64,000 nucleotides of DNA from Leucogyrophana mollusca (lineage: Eukaryota > Basidiomycota > Agaricomycetes > Boletales). Position 1 is the first letter of the stretch. Every line of letters begins with the position of its first letter. The position numbers and the translations under genes were made by a program. This document shows, piece by piece, positions 1 through 16,008 of this stretch. The stretch lies in the NCBI GenBank assembly GCA_021014945.1, contig MU266406.1, forward strand, positions 1 through 64,000. The letters run 5' to 3'. Under the pieces are notes generated by a model. The model saw nothing but the letters and a program-made list of their open reading frames with translations, was not told the origin of the DNA and did not search any database.

Positions 1-1326
1 CCAGTATATGTGTCCGCCCAACCGGATCGGACCTCGCTACAGACGACCCACCCTCGCCCGCACGTAGGATCGGACATTTTTCGGATTTTCGGCCTTTTGG
101 TCCGTATTTGGATAGGACCTACCCGGAATTTTGGAGGGGTTTCCGTCAGCCCACCGGATACACCCTCCAAGGGTATATGCAGGGGTCCTGACCCTCCGCT
201 TTTGGCAGTATATTGAACCCGAGACGCTTCGACAACTGACTGGGGTATGACCGGGAGCAATCTCATCAGGTCAACCCATCCACAATTATCAGGCTGTGCC
301 AGTATTGACTGCGTTGGAACTGATTGGTCTATACCGAGATTTGAATGTGCGCGGTGAGCCTCCGAGTCTCATGCTGTCTGATGACCACTTATAGCCCTAG
401 CTTTAGTATCGATGATCAATCGCATTTTCTCGCAAGACGTGGTAATGCTCGAAGCTGCCAGCTCGTATAAGTATTCTGTTGCGTTCACCGCAAAACAGCT
501 CGACTGACAGTCCATATAGGTACATGGAAGGTCTGCAAGGGAGACCGATGCCCTATTGGCTTAAGTATCGCCAACCAAGCCCTGGCCAGCGTTCCCGGAA
601 ACGGCGCAACATCGATATATTTCAAATTCGGCGATACATTGCGACTTCTCTCCAGTCCCGGTTTTCAGCTAAACATATCTCTTCCTGCTTCGTCTATAAA
701 CGGACCGTCCAGCCACTTACTTCGAGAAGTCTGGCGTCCCACCGGTCTCTCAATACTATGACCGTCAGATGCGGTGTGCTGTTCGAGATTGGTATCATTC
801 TGATAGCTATCTTTAACAGTTGGTCATAAAGGCTTCAAGAATACGGTGAATAAGGTGTTTTATAACATCTCTTTGATCCACAAGCTTTACTCCAAGTCTC
901 TCATGAGCTTTGGTGATGCAAGGGGCATGACCTCGCAGGGTGAAGGCTGAATTCAGGTCTGATCGGTAAATCGCTTATGCGAGGTGTGGGCGCTTCTAGA
1001 CCTCCTAATCTTGGGCTTCGGTAAGCCGACAACAGGTCTAGCTACCATCAACGGACGACGATAGCAAAATTGCAACATCTGCTTAATGCAGTCTTTGATC
1101 GATTGGTGGCGCTCTTATGATTGAAAGTCCATATGTACTCAGACCTAATTTGAGCTCGTCGGCGAGTTGGTCGTGCGAATATGGGGTCAACGTTTCAACT
1201 TTTAAGCCTCAGGTTCGTCGCAGTCTCACGCCCGATCTTGCGCCCATAAAGCTAAGTCTCTGCGCAGAAGCAAGTATCTATACATTTATACAACCTAGAG
1301 AGTTTATCGAATCAGCATTCCAGACA
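1..1326. other. Upstream region without a recognised gene
   Basis: No reading frame here matches a family I recognise. The short open frames (for example 10-216 and 479-829) have no domain motifs and no convincing exon partners. The segment probably holds the 5' flank and promoter of the GMC oxidoreductase that starts at 1327, plus unannotated intergenic DNA. Confidence 0.5.
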
Positions 1327-4242
<2,916 letters not shown>

Positions 4243-4799
4243 TTCGCTGTCTCCGACCTCACCTCCGAGTCAGCACTGCGCGAGCGATGCGTGGACCGCC
4301 ATCTCCCGCCTCATCCCGCATCCGAGTCCGCTGGAAACAGGCGGTACGCACGGTCTCCTGTTGCCATCTATATGTACTCAGACCCGTAAGCTCTATGTAT
4401 TCACATATTACGAGTGAATCAGCCTTCGCGAGTGCTTCACATAGCTCCAGAGAAAAAGTTTGGCGTTCCAATGTTTTAATAGTCGTGGACGACCGGCAGA
4501 TGGACGGGGAGGACACTTGCTGTGAGGCTCGCTTGAGGAACGCAACGGGTATGTTGTACCTTCGCCCTGATCCCGTACAGCTCTTTGAGATCGGGCCTGG
4601 TCTGCAAATTGGAATCCAGACTGGGCTGCTGTAGGACGTGCGCATGGTTGCTGGCGGACTGATGTCACCACCCGGTAACGCCCCTATTGTTGATATTAGG
4701 TCCTTAATCTCAAATACGACCTGATAATCCCTATAATTTATGGTCCACAAACAAGTTTACCTGCCGCACTCCCAAAGACAATCTCCTTCCACATCTACA
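4243..4799. other. Intergenic, GMC oxidoreductase to caleosin
   Basis: Open frames run on both strands (for example 4259-4750 minus) but contain no recognisable domain. I read this as the 3' flank of the oxidoreductase and the promoter of the caleosin gene. Confidence 0.45.
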
Positions 4800-5745
4800 A
4801 TGTCCTTACCTGCTCAGGCCTCTAATATCGGCCCAATTGATGGCTCCAGCGTTAAAAAAGACCATGGATCACCTTCCTCAAAGCCTCACGCGAGGGCGCC
4901 TCAAAATGTTGCCGCAGCTCCGCGCCCTACCGCCGACCCGCCCAGCCAAGGCCGTCATGCGTACCTCCCCGAAGGTTCACCTGGGTACTCGGAGAAGCAC
5001 AAAGAATATGTGAGTGGTTCCATGACTCCAGCCATGTGTCTCTTGTTTTAATCGCATATTCGACCTTAGTCGGTTATGCAACAGCATGTCCTGTACTGGG
5101 ATAGGAACGGCAAGGGGCAAATCTGGCCTTTAGACACCTGGGTCGGGTTCCGTGGACTAGGATTTAACGTCCTCTTTTGCTTCTGGGCGACGATCGTGGT
5201 CCACTTCGCAATGTCCCTTCCTACCAGGTACGTGTCTGCAGCCGTCGTGTAGCCCCTTTCCGGTCCTAAGATAATCGTTCAGGATCGGCTACTCCTACCT
5301 TCCGGACCCGTTCTTCCGAATCTACGTTCCTACCATCCATAAAGATAAACATGGATCTGACTCGGGCGTTTACGACATTCAAGGTCGCTTCATGCCATCA
5401 CGCTTTGAAGACATGTGGGCCAAGTTCACGTCTGACGAACCCAATGGCACCTCTTCTCCGCGCGACACCATGACACTCGGAGAGCTGTTCCGATTCATTC
5501 GGGGAAACAGGTTAGCGATGGACCCCTTTGGGTGGACCGCATCCATTCTCGAGTGGGGAACAACCTGGTTGTTGGTCCAAAAGGATGGCTGTATCCAAAA
5601 GGAAGACGTTAGGAAGATGTACGATGGCTCGTTGTTCTACGAGATCAGGGAGCAGAGAAAGACGAAGGAGGGATGGAACAAAGGATGGGGCATCGGGGGC
5701 GATGGTTTCTTCGGTGGGAAAAAGAAGCTGTCGTTCAGCTTGTGA
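4800..5745 (+). CDS. Caleosin family protein (putative heme peroxygenase)
   Basis: Caleosins are calcium- and heme-binding proteins of lipid droplets and membranes; plant and fungal members have peroxygenase activity on fatty-acid hydroperoxides. Three exons (4800-5009, 5070-5227, 5283-5745) join in phase to 276 aa. The first about 70 residues are proline-rich and low in complexity. Exon 2 opens with QQHVLYWDRNGKGQIWP, the EF-hand-like segment with its invariant His, then a hydrophobic stretch (FNVLFCFWATIVVHFAMSL) suited to the membrane or proline-knot region. Exon 3 has the family pattern GRFMPSRFEDMW, TLGELF, DPFGWTASILEW and KEDVRKMYDGSLFYEI. The start at 4800 is preferred over an in-frame ATG at 4740 because it has the more ordinary context. 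Both introns use GT...AG. No lesion is visible. Confidence 0.88.
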
Positions 5746-6551
5746 ATAAGGAGGCTTTTGCAGATGCATCCTGAGTTAGGAACACGTTATTCCTTTCACC
5801 TCTCCGTCGGGCCAGTGCCAGTGGAATGAGATCTTTCCTTGATGTATAATTGTCTTGTGAATCTTATCTTGAGCGCCAGAGAACCTCGTGTTCCGAGTCT
5901 GTTGTACTACATAGTATTGTACATTGTCGGAACTGGCCGGGTTTTGCCGACCAAACTTCAGGAACTTAGTTTCACTGGCAGCAGTGACCAGTCTGCTTCG
6001 GACTGGAGCGCACGTCGGTCAGAACTGCGGCTGGATGTCGAGACTCTCTATTATTAATATCTGGCTATTCATGCAAGATCTGAGCGTAATACGCGCCGAG
6101 TTCAGTTGAGGGTTTCCGAACCTTTTGCAGCTCATCTGGTGCGAATTCGGTTGCCTCGTTTTCAGCGCTCTCTAGCCAGGTGAGTCTTCGGTTGGCCCGT
6201 TGACCCATATCCGCTTGACACTGGTTAATGCAGTCGTGTGTCTTTAGGAAGCGTTGGCGAGACTTCGCTTGGGACATCCATTGTATTAGTGGGAACCAAA
6301 TATGGCGCTTGGGAGTATCTACTATCCCTGCCGTCTGATGGAGAACAAGTCGCAATCGCCTTTCGACTTGGGGTCACTTATATTTAATTACTTGGGCGCT
6401 CAGAGATAACGCGAAGGCTGCCTTCACGTCACAAGGTCGCCGCTCTCGATGCACACTGACAGGGCCCTCGCTTGTGGATAGCTCTTATCTGAGTCTCTAG
6501 CAATAAAAGGGGTCCGTACACGTCAAAGCTGGACTCATAACTGCTTCAAGA
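5746..6551. other. Intergenic, caleosin to permease 1
   Basis: No recognisable gene. The minus-strand frame 6065-6355 has no domain signature. The last about 100 bp before 6552 presumably hold the permease promoter. Confidence 0.45.
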
Positions 6552-8954
6552 ATGGGCAAAAACAGGATCGAAACAAAACAGGCAGATGAGGCGCTGCTTG
6601 CCAGTCTGGGCTACAAACAAGAGCTTCGCCGGGCGTTCACTCCATTCGAGGTATGTATATCGACGTAGATCGGTTTCTGCATATTAACATGCCCCAAGGT
6701 ATTCGGTGTAGCATTTAGTGTCATTGGGCTTGTGCCTGCTATGACGTGCGTCCTTGTAGTGGATTATGAGGCGGACATCACTAACGCTCGGCTCGGACAT
6801 CACAGTTCTGTACTTTTCAACGCTGTTCCCAATGGAGGGGCAGTGTCTATAGTGTGGGGGGTGGGTCGAGATGTTTTCCGTCTCGTAAGTTGATTGACAA
6901 TATCCATTAACTTACGTATCTGCAGTGGGCTCTTGCCTGTCTGCCCATCCTATGCATTGGCATGGCTATGGCAGAGCTCGCTTCGGCAGCACCGACTTCT
7001 GGCGGCGTGGGTGCTTCCCTCCCCTTCCCCCTTCCTCGGATTCTGACAGCGATGGAAACAGCTGTACTACTGGACCTATACGTTTTCGTCCCCACGGTGT
7101 CGCAACCTTCTGTCTTGGATCGTTGGATGTGCGTCTCCTACTTTTGTGAGCATGTTCCCTCTGCTCATAAGCACATGAAGACATCAACACAATTGGATCC
7201 ATTACCGCAGTGGGTGAGATACGCTCCAGCTCTCGACGTACTAGACGAAAGACCACTGACGAGGAGGCTCTCAGCCTCTGTCGACTGGGCATGTGCAGTC
7301 CAGATCGCAGCTGGAGCCACTATCGGTTCAAACCAAGCCTACGTGACAACCAATGCGCAGCTCTAGTATGTTGAGCCACCGTTCTCCTACCCTCCAAAGC
7401 GATTTACGTTGTTCTAGTGGTATCTATCTCGCGATTGTACTTTCCCACGGAGTCCTCGTTAGCCTTGGGACGACCATCCTTGCGAGGCTGCAGACGGTTT
7501 ACATAATCCTAAATATCTGGTGAGATCTCCCCCTTTCGCCAGAGATCGTAAAGCTTGACAAGAGACGAAGTTTATGTCTGGCTATAATTGTCGCTCTTCC
7601 CGTGGCCACACCCCCTGAGTTCAAGAACAGTGCGAGCTATGCGCTCGGGAATTTCACCAACAGTCAGTTTTTTCATACTTAATGTGTCCCCGGCATGCCC
7701 ATGCCAGGTTCCCTACAGCAAGCGGATGGCCCTCTGGGTTCGCGTTTATTGTGGGCCTTCTATACCCATTGTGGGCAATAGGTATGGGCTCACGATTTTA
7801 GCAGCAGGGGCTATTCTTTACCAATAACACATTTCTAGGTGGTTATGATGCCAGTATACACATGAGCGAAGAGGCCTCAAATGCAGCCGTCGCCATTCCA
7901 TGGGCTATAGTGCGTAGGAACTCATGTCATAACTCGTGCAACTGCCAATTAGTCGAATCTTCTACCCTAGGTTGGTTCGATCGCCGTGACAGGCGTCCTT
8001 GGTTGGGGTAAAGTGTCCACAAGTTCTGCTGGGAGCTGATAGGAAGCTTACGCGGGGTGGACCTAGTCATGAATATTTCCCTTGTATTTTGTATGGGTAC
8101 CGATTTGGCGAACCTGACAGGTAGCCCGGTTGGTCAACCCATGGCGCAAATTCTCTACAACTCCTTGGGCAAGCAGGGCGCACTTGTTCTTTGGGCTATG
8201 ATAGTGCTCGTACAGTGCGTTCGCCTTTTGATTTTTGGGCACGTTAACAGCTCGGCAACACATTTATATAGATACATGATGGGTTCTAGCGCCCTCTTGG
8301 CCGCCTCACGCCAAACTTTCGCCTTCGCGCGCGATGGAGCGCTCCCGTTCTCGCGTTTGTTTCATCGTATTAACAGCTACACCAAAACCCCAGTGAATAC
8401 TGTGTGGTTCGTCGTAGTCATGTCGGTACTCTTGGGATTATTGGCCTTTGCAGGTACACAGGCGATCAACGCTGTCTTTACGATCGTGGTGACGTCGCAA
8501 TACATCTCGTACATGCTACCCATCTTTGCGCGTTTTGCGTTCAAGAACAACTTTGAGCCAGGGCCGTTCAATCTCGGATGCCTGGTGAGTCTGATTGTTC
8601 TGCTGCAGGATGCTCGGTTTATCTCGTTGCGCTCAGGGTTTCCCTGTGGCCGCGATCGCCGTCTCGTTCATGTTTTTCATGGTTATCGTATTCCTCTTCC
8701 CAGCAACACCACAGACAAGCGTGGCAGAAATGAACTACACCATCGTCGTACTCGGAGGCGTCATGTTTTTTGCCCTCGTGTGGTACTACTTTCCAGTCTA
8801 TGGCGGCGTGCATTGGTTCAAAGGACCCGTGGAGAATATTGGCTCACAGGGGAGGAAAGATTCCATGTCCCAGAATTGGGATCAGGAGTCAGTACCGAGA
8901 GTGGAGAAGGGCAGCGCTGTTGAAGAGGTAGTTATCATAGTCAAAGACCAGTAG
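6552..8954 (+). CDS. APC-superfamily amino acid/GABA-choline permease, copy 1
   Basis: Membrane transporter of the amino acid/choline transporter (ACT) branch, which includes yeast UGA4 and HNM1; expected to import amines such as GABA, choline or amino acids by proton symport. It starts MGKNRIETKQADEALL, followed by the family lead-in LGYKQELRRAFTPFE and then about 12 hydrophobic helices. Landmarks are MAELASAAPTSGGLYYWTY, WIVGYINTIGSITAV, GGYDASIHMSEEASNA (helix 6 to loop, about 7847-7890), SRQTFAFARDGALP (about 8308) and YTKTPVNTVW. It ends in a charged cytosolic tail at 8954. About a dozen exons join in phase, so the gene looks intact. Intron positions match those of the paralogue at 12237-14632, which shows that the two arose by duplication. 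Substrate cannot be told from sequence. Confidence 0.85.
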
Positions 8955-9182
8955 TGAGAAATGGCGGTTTCGTGGCTATCGATACATATGGCCAGAGCCT
9001 GTACTTAAAGAAAAACAGACTTCAGGAACGGGATAAGTTGCATGGGGGCGAGCCAAGTTTCTGGGCACTAAGCAGTATCAGATGTTTCAAGGATGCGTGT
9101 TTTCAAACATATATGCCTCGAACTATCTGCAAATCAAGAGCAGTCCAAGTATCCCGTCGTACCTCCAAGCAACAAATCGCGA

Positions 9183-10861
9183 TCAGGGTAGAGTAACCAG
9201 AGATATAAGCGCCGTGTCCGATTCTGATCCGGGAGAGAGGGCCCTCCTGAGGCTGATTACAAGCCGGCAGCCCACCACAATAGCCGTGGCAAACCCGTAG
9301 CCCTGAGTCATGTCCACGTAAGAGTCCTAATTGCAAAACGACAAGGTCAACGAGATGAATGCGACGTGCCGGGTAGAACGCACCCCAACGGTTGCCCACA
9401 CCACCACATTGAGGGTGCATGGTATTAGCAAACTAGCTCTCGGCGATCAGTCATCACAACAAGAGCAGTAGAAGAGTTACTCTCACCACAGGAAGTAAAA
9501 CACGTTGCCTTTCACCAGGGCATCAACCGCCCGACCCCCACGAAAACCTTCCAATTTTGATCGCAAAACGAGTTGCTTGACTCCTGCCCACAACGCAAAC
9601 ATGCATAGCAGCCCTTCGAAAATGATAATAGGCATCCACAGGCTAAATAAAAAATTAGGAAGATTGTCCACTGCACATATCTTGACATCAGGAAGGGGGT
9701 CATTGACAACTGTGGTGAACAATAGACGCCATTAGCCTTGGGTTGGATGCAAAGATTGGGCTGACGTACCGATGGTCCGAGAATTTGCCAGCGCAAGTAT
9801 CGTCGACATTGCTATCACCTCGCCAAGGAATGTCAGAGTCATGAAAATAAGTACTCGGCGAGAACGGTTGTACAGAGCGTATATGCGCATCTGGAGAGTA
9901 ACTGTGATCATGTCAATCAACCCCAGCCAACCTCCGAGGTAGAGAAAATTACTTTGCATGATCCAGACTAGAACGGTTTCAGGCCAGCCCTCCAGAATGA
10001 GGAACACTTGACCTGATACCAAGGATAAATGGAAATTCACTGAACATACGGAAGGCTTACAACTAGAGAACGGACACGATCAGACGATGCGACCAAGCGT
10101 GAATAATAACGCAAACTACGGAAGAACGTCACTTACAACTGCAGCGTAATGTGTGTCCAAGTCAGCTATTCGTGCTCTTGTCGGCTCAATGACGTGAAAT
10201 CCTAAATACCTGTTGTGACGGCGATTCGCTTAAAAACGCTGTGTGATTATGAACGAGAGAAGACATTAAATGAATGACCAGGGCAACAAACCTATGACAC
10301 TAAGGCTGTTTGAGAATCGCGGTTATTCCTAATCGATCCACAGATCATGTTCCAGAACTCACATTGCGAGACCATCTCCAACATAGCGTAGCTGCAATCG
10401 TGGTTAGGGCCCCACAATTTGGTCAGAGGATACATCACTTACAATGAGAAACAAAATAGCGGGGATTGACCATTTTGTGCTCTACATAACAATCAATTAT
10501 AGGGGACAGAGAAATCGGGTCCGAGATAGTGCGTACCCAGATATACTCCACCTGTATAGATTCGTATTCACTAAGGTTAGCAGCCAGATACTATGTATGA
10601 CTTGGTAAATACCTCTTGATCTAAAGTAATTACTGCGGGATTTATGGCAGAACTCTATGACATCAAAAAGCGTGGTCAACCCAAGGGGATTACTCACGGT
10701 GGTCATAAAATAGCATCATACACCAGATGACTGGAGAGCATCTGATGTGAGGATTCAAACTTGCAGAAAACGAAAAGGAACGCACGTTGACTGATGCGAG
10801 TGTTCCAGATGATATTTACATTCTCGATATACCTGGTTACATCGTCAGGGGTGGTGGACAT
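9183..10861 (-). CDS. DUF6533-type seven-helix membrane protein, copy A
   Basis: Basidiomycete-specific membrane protein of the DUF6533 type; function unknown, topology receptor-like. The likely start at 10861 gives MSTTPDDVTRYIENVN, joined to LIWCMMLFYDH, then VEYIWSTKWSIPAILFLILRYVGDGLA near 10530-10350. Further exons supply LEGWPETVLVWIMQITLQMRIYALYNRSRR (about 9990-9850), LPNFLFSLWMPIIIFEGLLC (about 9680), RAVDALVKGNVFYFLW (about 9530-9490), NVVVWATVGVRSTRHVAFISL (about 9410-9340) and the usual C-terminal segment CRLVISLRRALSPGSES before the stop at 9183-9185. The exon joining YDH to VEYIW near 10570-10690 does not fit cleanly, so a small exon is missed there or a one-base lesion exists. 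The gene lies between the two permease copies on the opposite strand. Confidence 0.68.
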
Positions 10862-12236
10862 GGCTTGGTGCACCTATTCTTGTGGAAGGATAAGCCGGTG
10901 TGCAGGATAGCGGTGTGGGGAGTAGTGGACGCACTGAGGACTCCCTTCACCAAGCTTTATAGTCCTCTGTGAGATTTCACTGGAATAAAGCATCTCCAGC
11001 TGAATAGCATTAGTCTGGATTGATGTCCGGCACTACTAATTATAACAGATCAACATGAGATAGAGTGAAGCAGAGGAGGGTCCCACGGAGTGCAAAATAT
11101 AGCAAAGGTGCCGCGCTAGAGTTCTGACCCCCATCAATTGTGGTCGAATCCAGTGTATCGATGCCATGGTATCGATCACCGGTATATGACACTCGACCGT
11201 AACTGGCCGGCAGACACAGACTCGGACTGACCATCTAGAATGCGTGGCAATGGACAGCCTCTTCAGAAAGCAAGATAAGAAACTGCCGTGTGTAAAAAAA
11301 TATCGTCTTGTAAGGTCTACGCACAACTGACCAAAGCTGGGGCCACTGTGTAAAGCTGGGAGAGCTTCGAGAGCGAGTGATTTGGAGTTGGGCCCTTGTA
11401 ACTTGCGGAGACCATACATGATGGGCAGCAGGTCTATCACTGGTGACATTGGGAAGGGCAATTTCTAATGAGACAACTTTTAACGGGAGTTAGGTCTCAC
11501 TCAGGTGGCCGCCATCGGGAACCTCCTCGCATCAGCTTGGAAGTTGTGATCGGAGGACGAAACTCTGCCAAAGGTCATAACTCAGTGTGACCGGTATGTG
11601 ACTGGTCATTACAAGGCTGGCGTGACCATGACTTTCATCCTTTTGCTCGATAGGCTCCCAAACTCTCCCAAAGTCCACTTTGACTCGATGGCCCAGCTGT
11701 CACTGACAATCCTCTGGACAAATTGTGATGTGGCCTTTGAATGTAACGCATCTGAAATGGTGCGAGCAGGTGTATGAGGGTGCTTTCGATCACCGTGCGG
11801 TCGGAGGCCAGCCAAGAGTTTAGTGTCACGCTAAACCAACGCTAAACCATCAACCATCAATCTATCGCAATGCATCCACCAGTACTGGGCCTCAAGCTTC
11901 AAGCTCCACTCATAATACATATACACCACCCTCCAGTACTTCCCGACAGGAGGAAAGACTTGTGAGTACTGATGATGCCCCACGCCCATTTCTAAACTGA
12001 CCGGAACTGACATATGATATGCTATTATTGGTATTGCGTCCTCGTTCGACGATAAAGCGCAGGGGATTCACTTATCTTGAACTTATCTATTCAAACCTTG
12101 TTGTCAACAGATAAAGCGAAGCCTTCAGTCGATGGGACTCCACTTGTACTATTGACAGTTGACACCGTTCACTACTCGGTTCAGAGACTGGGAGCCGACA
12201 GAGATCCCCGCTCCTGATTTGAATTCGCTCGAAATA
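10862..12236. other. Intergenic, DUF6533 copy A to permease 2
   Basis: Minus-strand frames at 11036-11461 and 11609-12013 show no domain I can name, and no exon chain could be built. Both neighbours are transcribed away from here (minus at 10861, plus at 12237), so both promoters should lie in this segment. Confidence 0.45.
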
Positions 12237-14632
12237 ATGGATCCACGCAAAGACGAAGTAAAACTGGCAGATGAGGCCCTTCTAGCGAACCTGGGATATA
12301 AACAAGAACTTCGACGAGCTTTTACGCCGCTCGAGGTGAGTATGATCGCAAATGCCAGCTGTCTCGTGCAGTCTGAACGATGGCTTATGATGACCCAAGA
12401 TTTTCGGTGTGGCGTTCAGCATCATTGGACTGGTTCCCTCTATGACGTGAGCACCAGATACTTGCACATACTCTGATTTCTCAATGGGATTGTCCACAGG
12501 TCTGTACTTTTCAATGCCATTCCCAATGGTGGTGCACTATCTATTGTGTGGGGGGTAAGTTATGCGGGTTATCATAATATGCATCCCGTGACAGCTCCTA
12601 TTTTTACAGTGGGCCGTCGCCAGTCTACTCATTCTTTGCATTGCCATGGCTATGGCTGAGCTCGCATCCGCAGCTCCCACTTCTGGTGGAGTGCGTAGCC
12701 CGCCGACCATCTCAGACATGCCATTCCTGACGTTAATCCGAAAAGATGTATTATTGGACGTATTCTTTATCATCTCCTCGTTGTCGTACTTTCCTGTGCT
12801 GGATTGTTGGATGTACGTTTCTGTATGCTGTTCACCCTGGCCCCCCGCGCTTATAAGGCCCAAAAGACGCAAACACTATCGGCTCTATCACAGCCTTAGG
12901 TGGGGCCGGTGCAATTGCTACATACTCCAAACACCTATTGATAACGCGTCCATCAGCGTCCATCGATTGGTCATGTGCTATTCAAATCACCGCTGCAGTC
13001 AGTATCGGCTCGAACCAAGTGTACGCAACAAATAATGCGCAACTCTAGTATGCTACCCGTTCATTGTTGACATTCTATTTCATGCTTATGACGTCCTAGC
13101 GGCATATATGCCGCGCTGGTACTCGCGCATGCAATCATTGTCAGTCTAGGAACCAATGTCCTTGCCAAGCTACAAACGCTTTACACATTCCTCAACGTTT
13201 GGTATGGTTGTCCCTCTTTCATGCCCACGGCGGAAGTTGACAGCGGGTAAAGCTTATGTCTCGCCCTTATCATTGCCCTTCCTATAGCAACTCCTCCGGA
13301 GTTTAGAAACACCGCAAGCTATGCTCTAGGAAGTTTTACAAATTGTAATCCTATCATGTGTCTTCCATTTGCTGCGCTAATGTGAATACCCCTCACAGTG
13401 GATGGCTGGCCATCAGGCTTTGCATTCATTATGGGCCTTTTGTACCCTATGTGGACAATAGGTACGCTCTTGTAATATGGGTAAAGCCACCACTATTGAT
13501 CGCCGCGTTTTACAGGAGGTTATGATTCGAGTGTACACATGAGCGAGGAGGCGTCAAATGCAGCTACCGCCGTCCCGTGGGCAATAGTACGACTTGCATA
13601 GGTTCTTTCTGCTGAATCTGACTCCGCCATTCTCAGGTCAGTTCTGTTTCTGTGGCAGGCATACTTGGCTGGGGTGAGCTTCCACCACCAATTGACTGTG
13701 CTGCCTTGTAAACACCTCGTCGCCAGCTATCAGTATATCCCTCGCGTTTTGTATGGGTACCGACTTGGAGAGCTTGATTGATAGCCCAATCGGCCAACCC
13801 ATGGCGCAGATTTTCTTCAACTCCCTGGGTCAAAAGGGTGCCCTTGTTCTGTGGGCGATGATAGTCCTTGTGCAGTGCGTACTTAGGTTGCTTTTACCTG
13901 CGCATATGCCCACGTGTATGCGTCGCCGCAGATTCATGATGGGCACCAGCTGTCTCCTCGTTGCCTCCCGCCAAACATTCGCTTTCTCTCGCGACGGCGC
14001 CCTCCCCCTGTCGCGCTATCTCTATCGCATAAACAACTACACTAAGACCCCTGTGAACACGGTGTGGTTCTCCGCCATAATGGTGCTGCTCCTTGGTTTG
14101 TTGGCTTTTGCGGGGACAGAGGCGATCAACGCAATCTTTACGATCGTGGTGACGTCGCAGTACATCTCGTACATGATCCCCATCTTTGCGAGGTTCGCCT
14201 TTAAAAATAACTTTAAACCCGGCCCCTTCCATCTCGGATTTATGGTGAGCACCGCGGCGACCGTCCCGTTACCATTTTGAGTGTGGGGGGACTTTCTGAT
14301 GCGACTGGCGTGGTACACAGAGTTTCCCTGTCTCGGCCATCGCTGTGTCATTCATGTTCTTCATGGACATTGTATTCTTCTTCCCCACGACACCACAAAC
14401 AACGGTTGACGAAATGAACTACACGGTAGTTGTACTCGGGGGCGTCATGTTCCTGGCCGTCGGGTGGTACTACTTACCCGTGTACGGTGGGGTACATTGG
14501 TTTAAAGGACCAGTGGCGAATATAGGTTCAGCTACAGGTGACGAGGTAAGAGCTTGGGACCGCGATTCAGTGGATGTGGATAGGGCGAAGAGCGAGGCAG
14601 AGGAAGCAGTGAGTTCAGTGAAGGACGAATGA
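12237..14632 (+). CDS. APC-superfamily amino acid/GABA-choline permease, copy 2
   Basis: Paralogue of the permease at 6552-8954, with the same helices, motifs and intron positions. It starts MDPRKDEVKLADEALL at 12237; an in-frame ATG at 12159 would add 26 residues that the paralogue lacks. Landmarks are LGYKQELRRAFTPLE, SAAPTSGGMYYWTY, WIVGYANTIGSITAL, GWPSGFAFIMGLLYPMW, GGYDSSVHMSEEASNA (about 13516-13560), SRQTFAFSRDGALP (about 13966) and YTKTPVNTVW. The C-terminal tail is acidic (DRDSVDVDRAKSEAEE) and quite different from that of copy 1, which suggests separate control of sorting or turnover. All exons join in phase; no lesion is visible. Confidence 0.87.
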
Positions 14633-14820
14633 AGGGTTCTGAAAATTTTGTATGCTATCACATTTGTGCTAGAAACGGCCATCGTCAGAACTACAGGGTA
14701 AAAAGCACAGGAAGGGCGTCGTATCATGGGGCGAGGACTTATGGTATCGAAATACAGGAATATGGAGCCACCGCCTCTCATCGTGGAAAGCGTCATGTCA
14801 TCAGTCATCTGGATAGTCCC

Positions 14821-15643
14821 TCATGCATGCTCCTCCACGTTCTTCTCGGACTCGGTACCCACAGTGCTAGGGGCCCCACCGTATGCGGAGGCACCAGCCC
14901 GACCAGCAGCCGCATGAAGAACACCAGCAGCGGTCGCGGCGAAGAGAGACGCGAACCATGGAAGAATAGCGACCAGTCTCACTATAACGGCATGAGTACG
15001 CAATGTCTGGCTCGATGATGCAAACCATACGTACAGTAGCTAATTTTCTTATACTGGGGGGTAACGCCAACCAAGGCTTCGATTTGCTGGATCAATGATG
15101 CAGGCACAGCCACCCCATCTAGCGTAGCGCTGATTCCAGCCGAACGAGTTGCGAAGAAGATGTCGAATGGGATGAGAGTAGCAAAGATCAGGACAGAGCA
15201 GAATAGGAGGGATGCCGACTGCAGACGCAGTGTCGAAGCCTTCCCACCAAAAGGTAAGAAGGTGAGGACCATGTAGACCAATGAGAGCACTGTAGCGAGT
15301 GCACAGGCAGCTGTGATTACACCACCAGCGGAGAAGACGTCTATCGCGTAGGGGCTCAGAAAGCCTGCAGTGCGGTGGGACAACAGCCTAGCAACGTACC
15401 GTGGTCATCAACATTTAAACTCACAGAAGATCCAGGGGGCAAGTAGGTTTGAGCAAGCTTCAAAATGTTGGACTTCTCTTGATTGGATCTGCACCCATAC
15501 ACGTATTCGTTTTAGCATCCAAGATCTTATTCCAAGAATGCTCACTTGATCAGCGCATTCAGGCCGACCGCTAGGCCAACGACCGAGAAGACAAACGCGA
15601 GAAAGAGGGATGTTAGGCGGGCAATTCTTAGTGGGGCAGACAT
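14821..15643 (-). CDS. Small four-helix membrane protein (SUR7/PalI-like layout)
   Basis: Four exons (15643-15546, 15488-15400, 15364-15035, 14981-14821) join in phase to 225 aa. The protein has an N-terminal helix (LTSLFLAFVFSVVGLAVGL), a hydrophilic loop of about 45 residues, then three more hydrophobic segments (ITAACALATVLSLVYMVL, SASLLFCSVLIFATLIPF, LVAILPWFASLFAATAAGV) and a short polar tail ending EKNVEEHA. This one-loop-three pattern resembles fungal SUR7/PalI and claudin-like cortical membrane proteins, but I see no diagnostic motif, so that is only a topology argument. It starts MSAPLRIARL at 15643. Function unknown. Confidence 0.75.
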
Positions 15644-16008
15644 GATGGTGGTTGCGGCGAAGAAATGAAAGCCACTTTCTGAAGGGTTTCCTAAAGTCTT
15701 TTATGGGGAGAGGGATTAGTGAGACGTGGGGCTAAGTTCCGAGGCTAAACCTCATCTGTGCAAATGTCGTGAAGAGACAGGATCGAAGCTGATGGAACAA
15801 GGGCGGGAGACTTGTGGACCTGATGTTCTGGAGTCAAAATGCATATGGCAACTATACGGCACCTCAAATGGAATCGTGCCATTGGCCCATCGGCTACCGT
15901 TGCAGCATGCTCTCAACTACTAGACTTGCCTATTGCGAACAGCTCCATAGCTTGGTAGAATACAGACAGCAAGAGAATAGTCGCACTACAACAACCAAAA
16001 GGTATACA

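Noticed and set aside
10745..10765. Possible tRNA B-box on the minus strand (GTTTGAATCC)
   Set aside because: No A-box, anticodon stem or acceptor stem can be folded around it.
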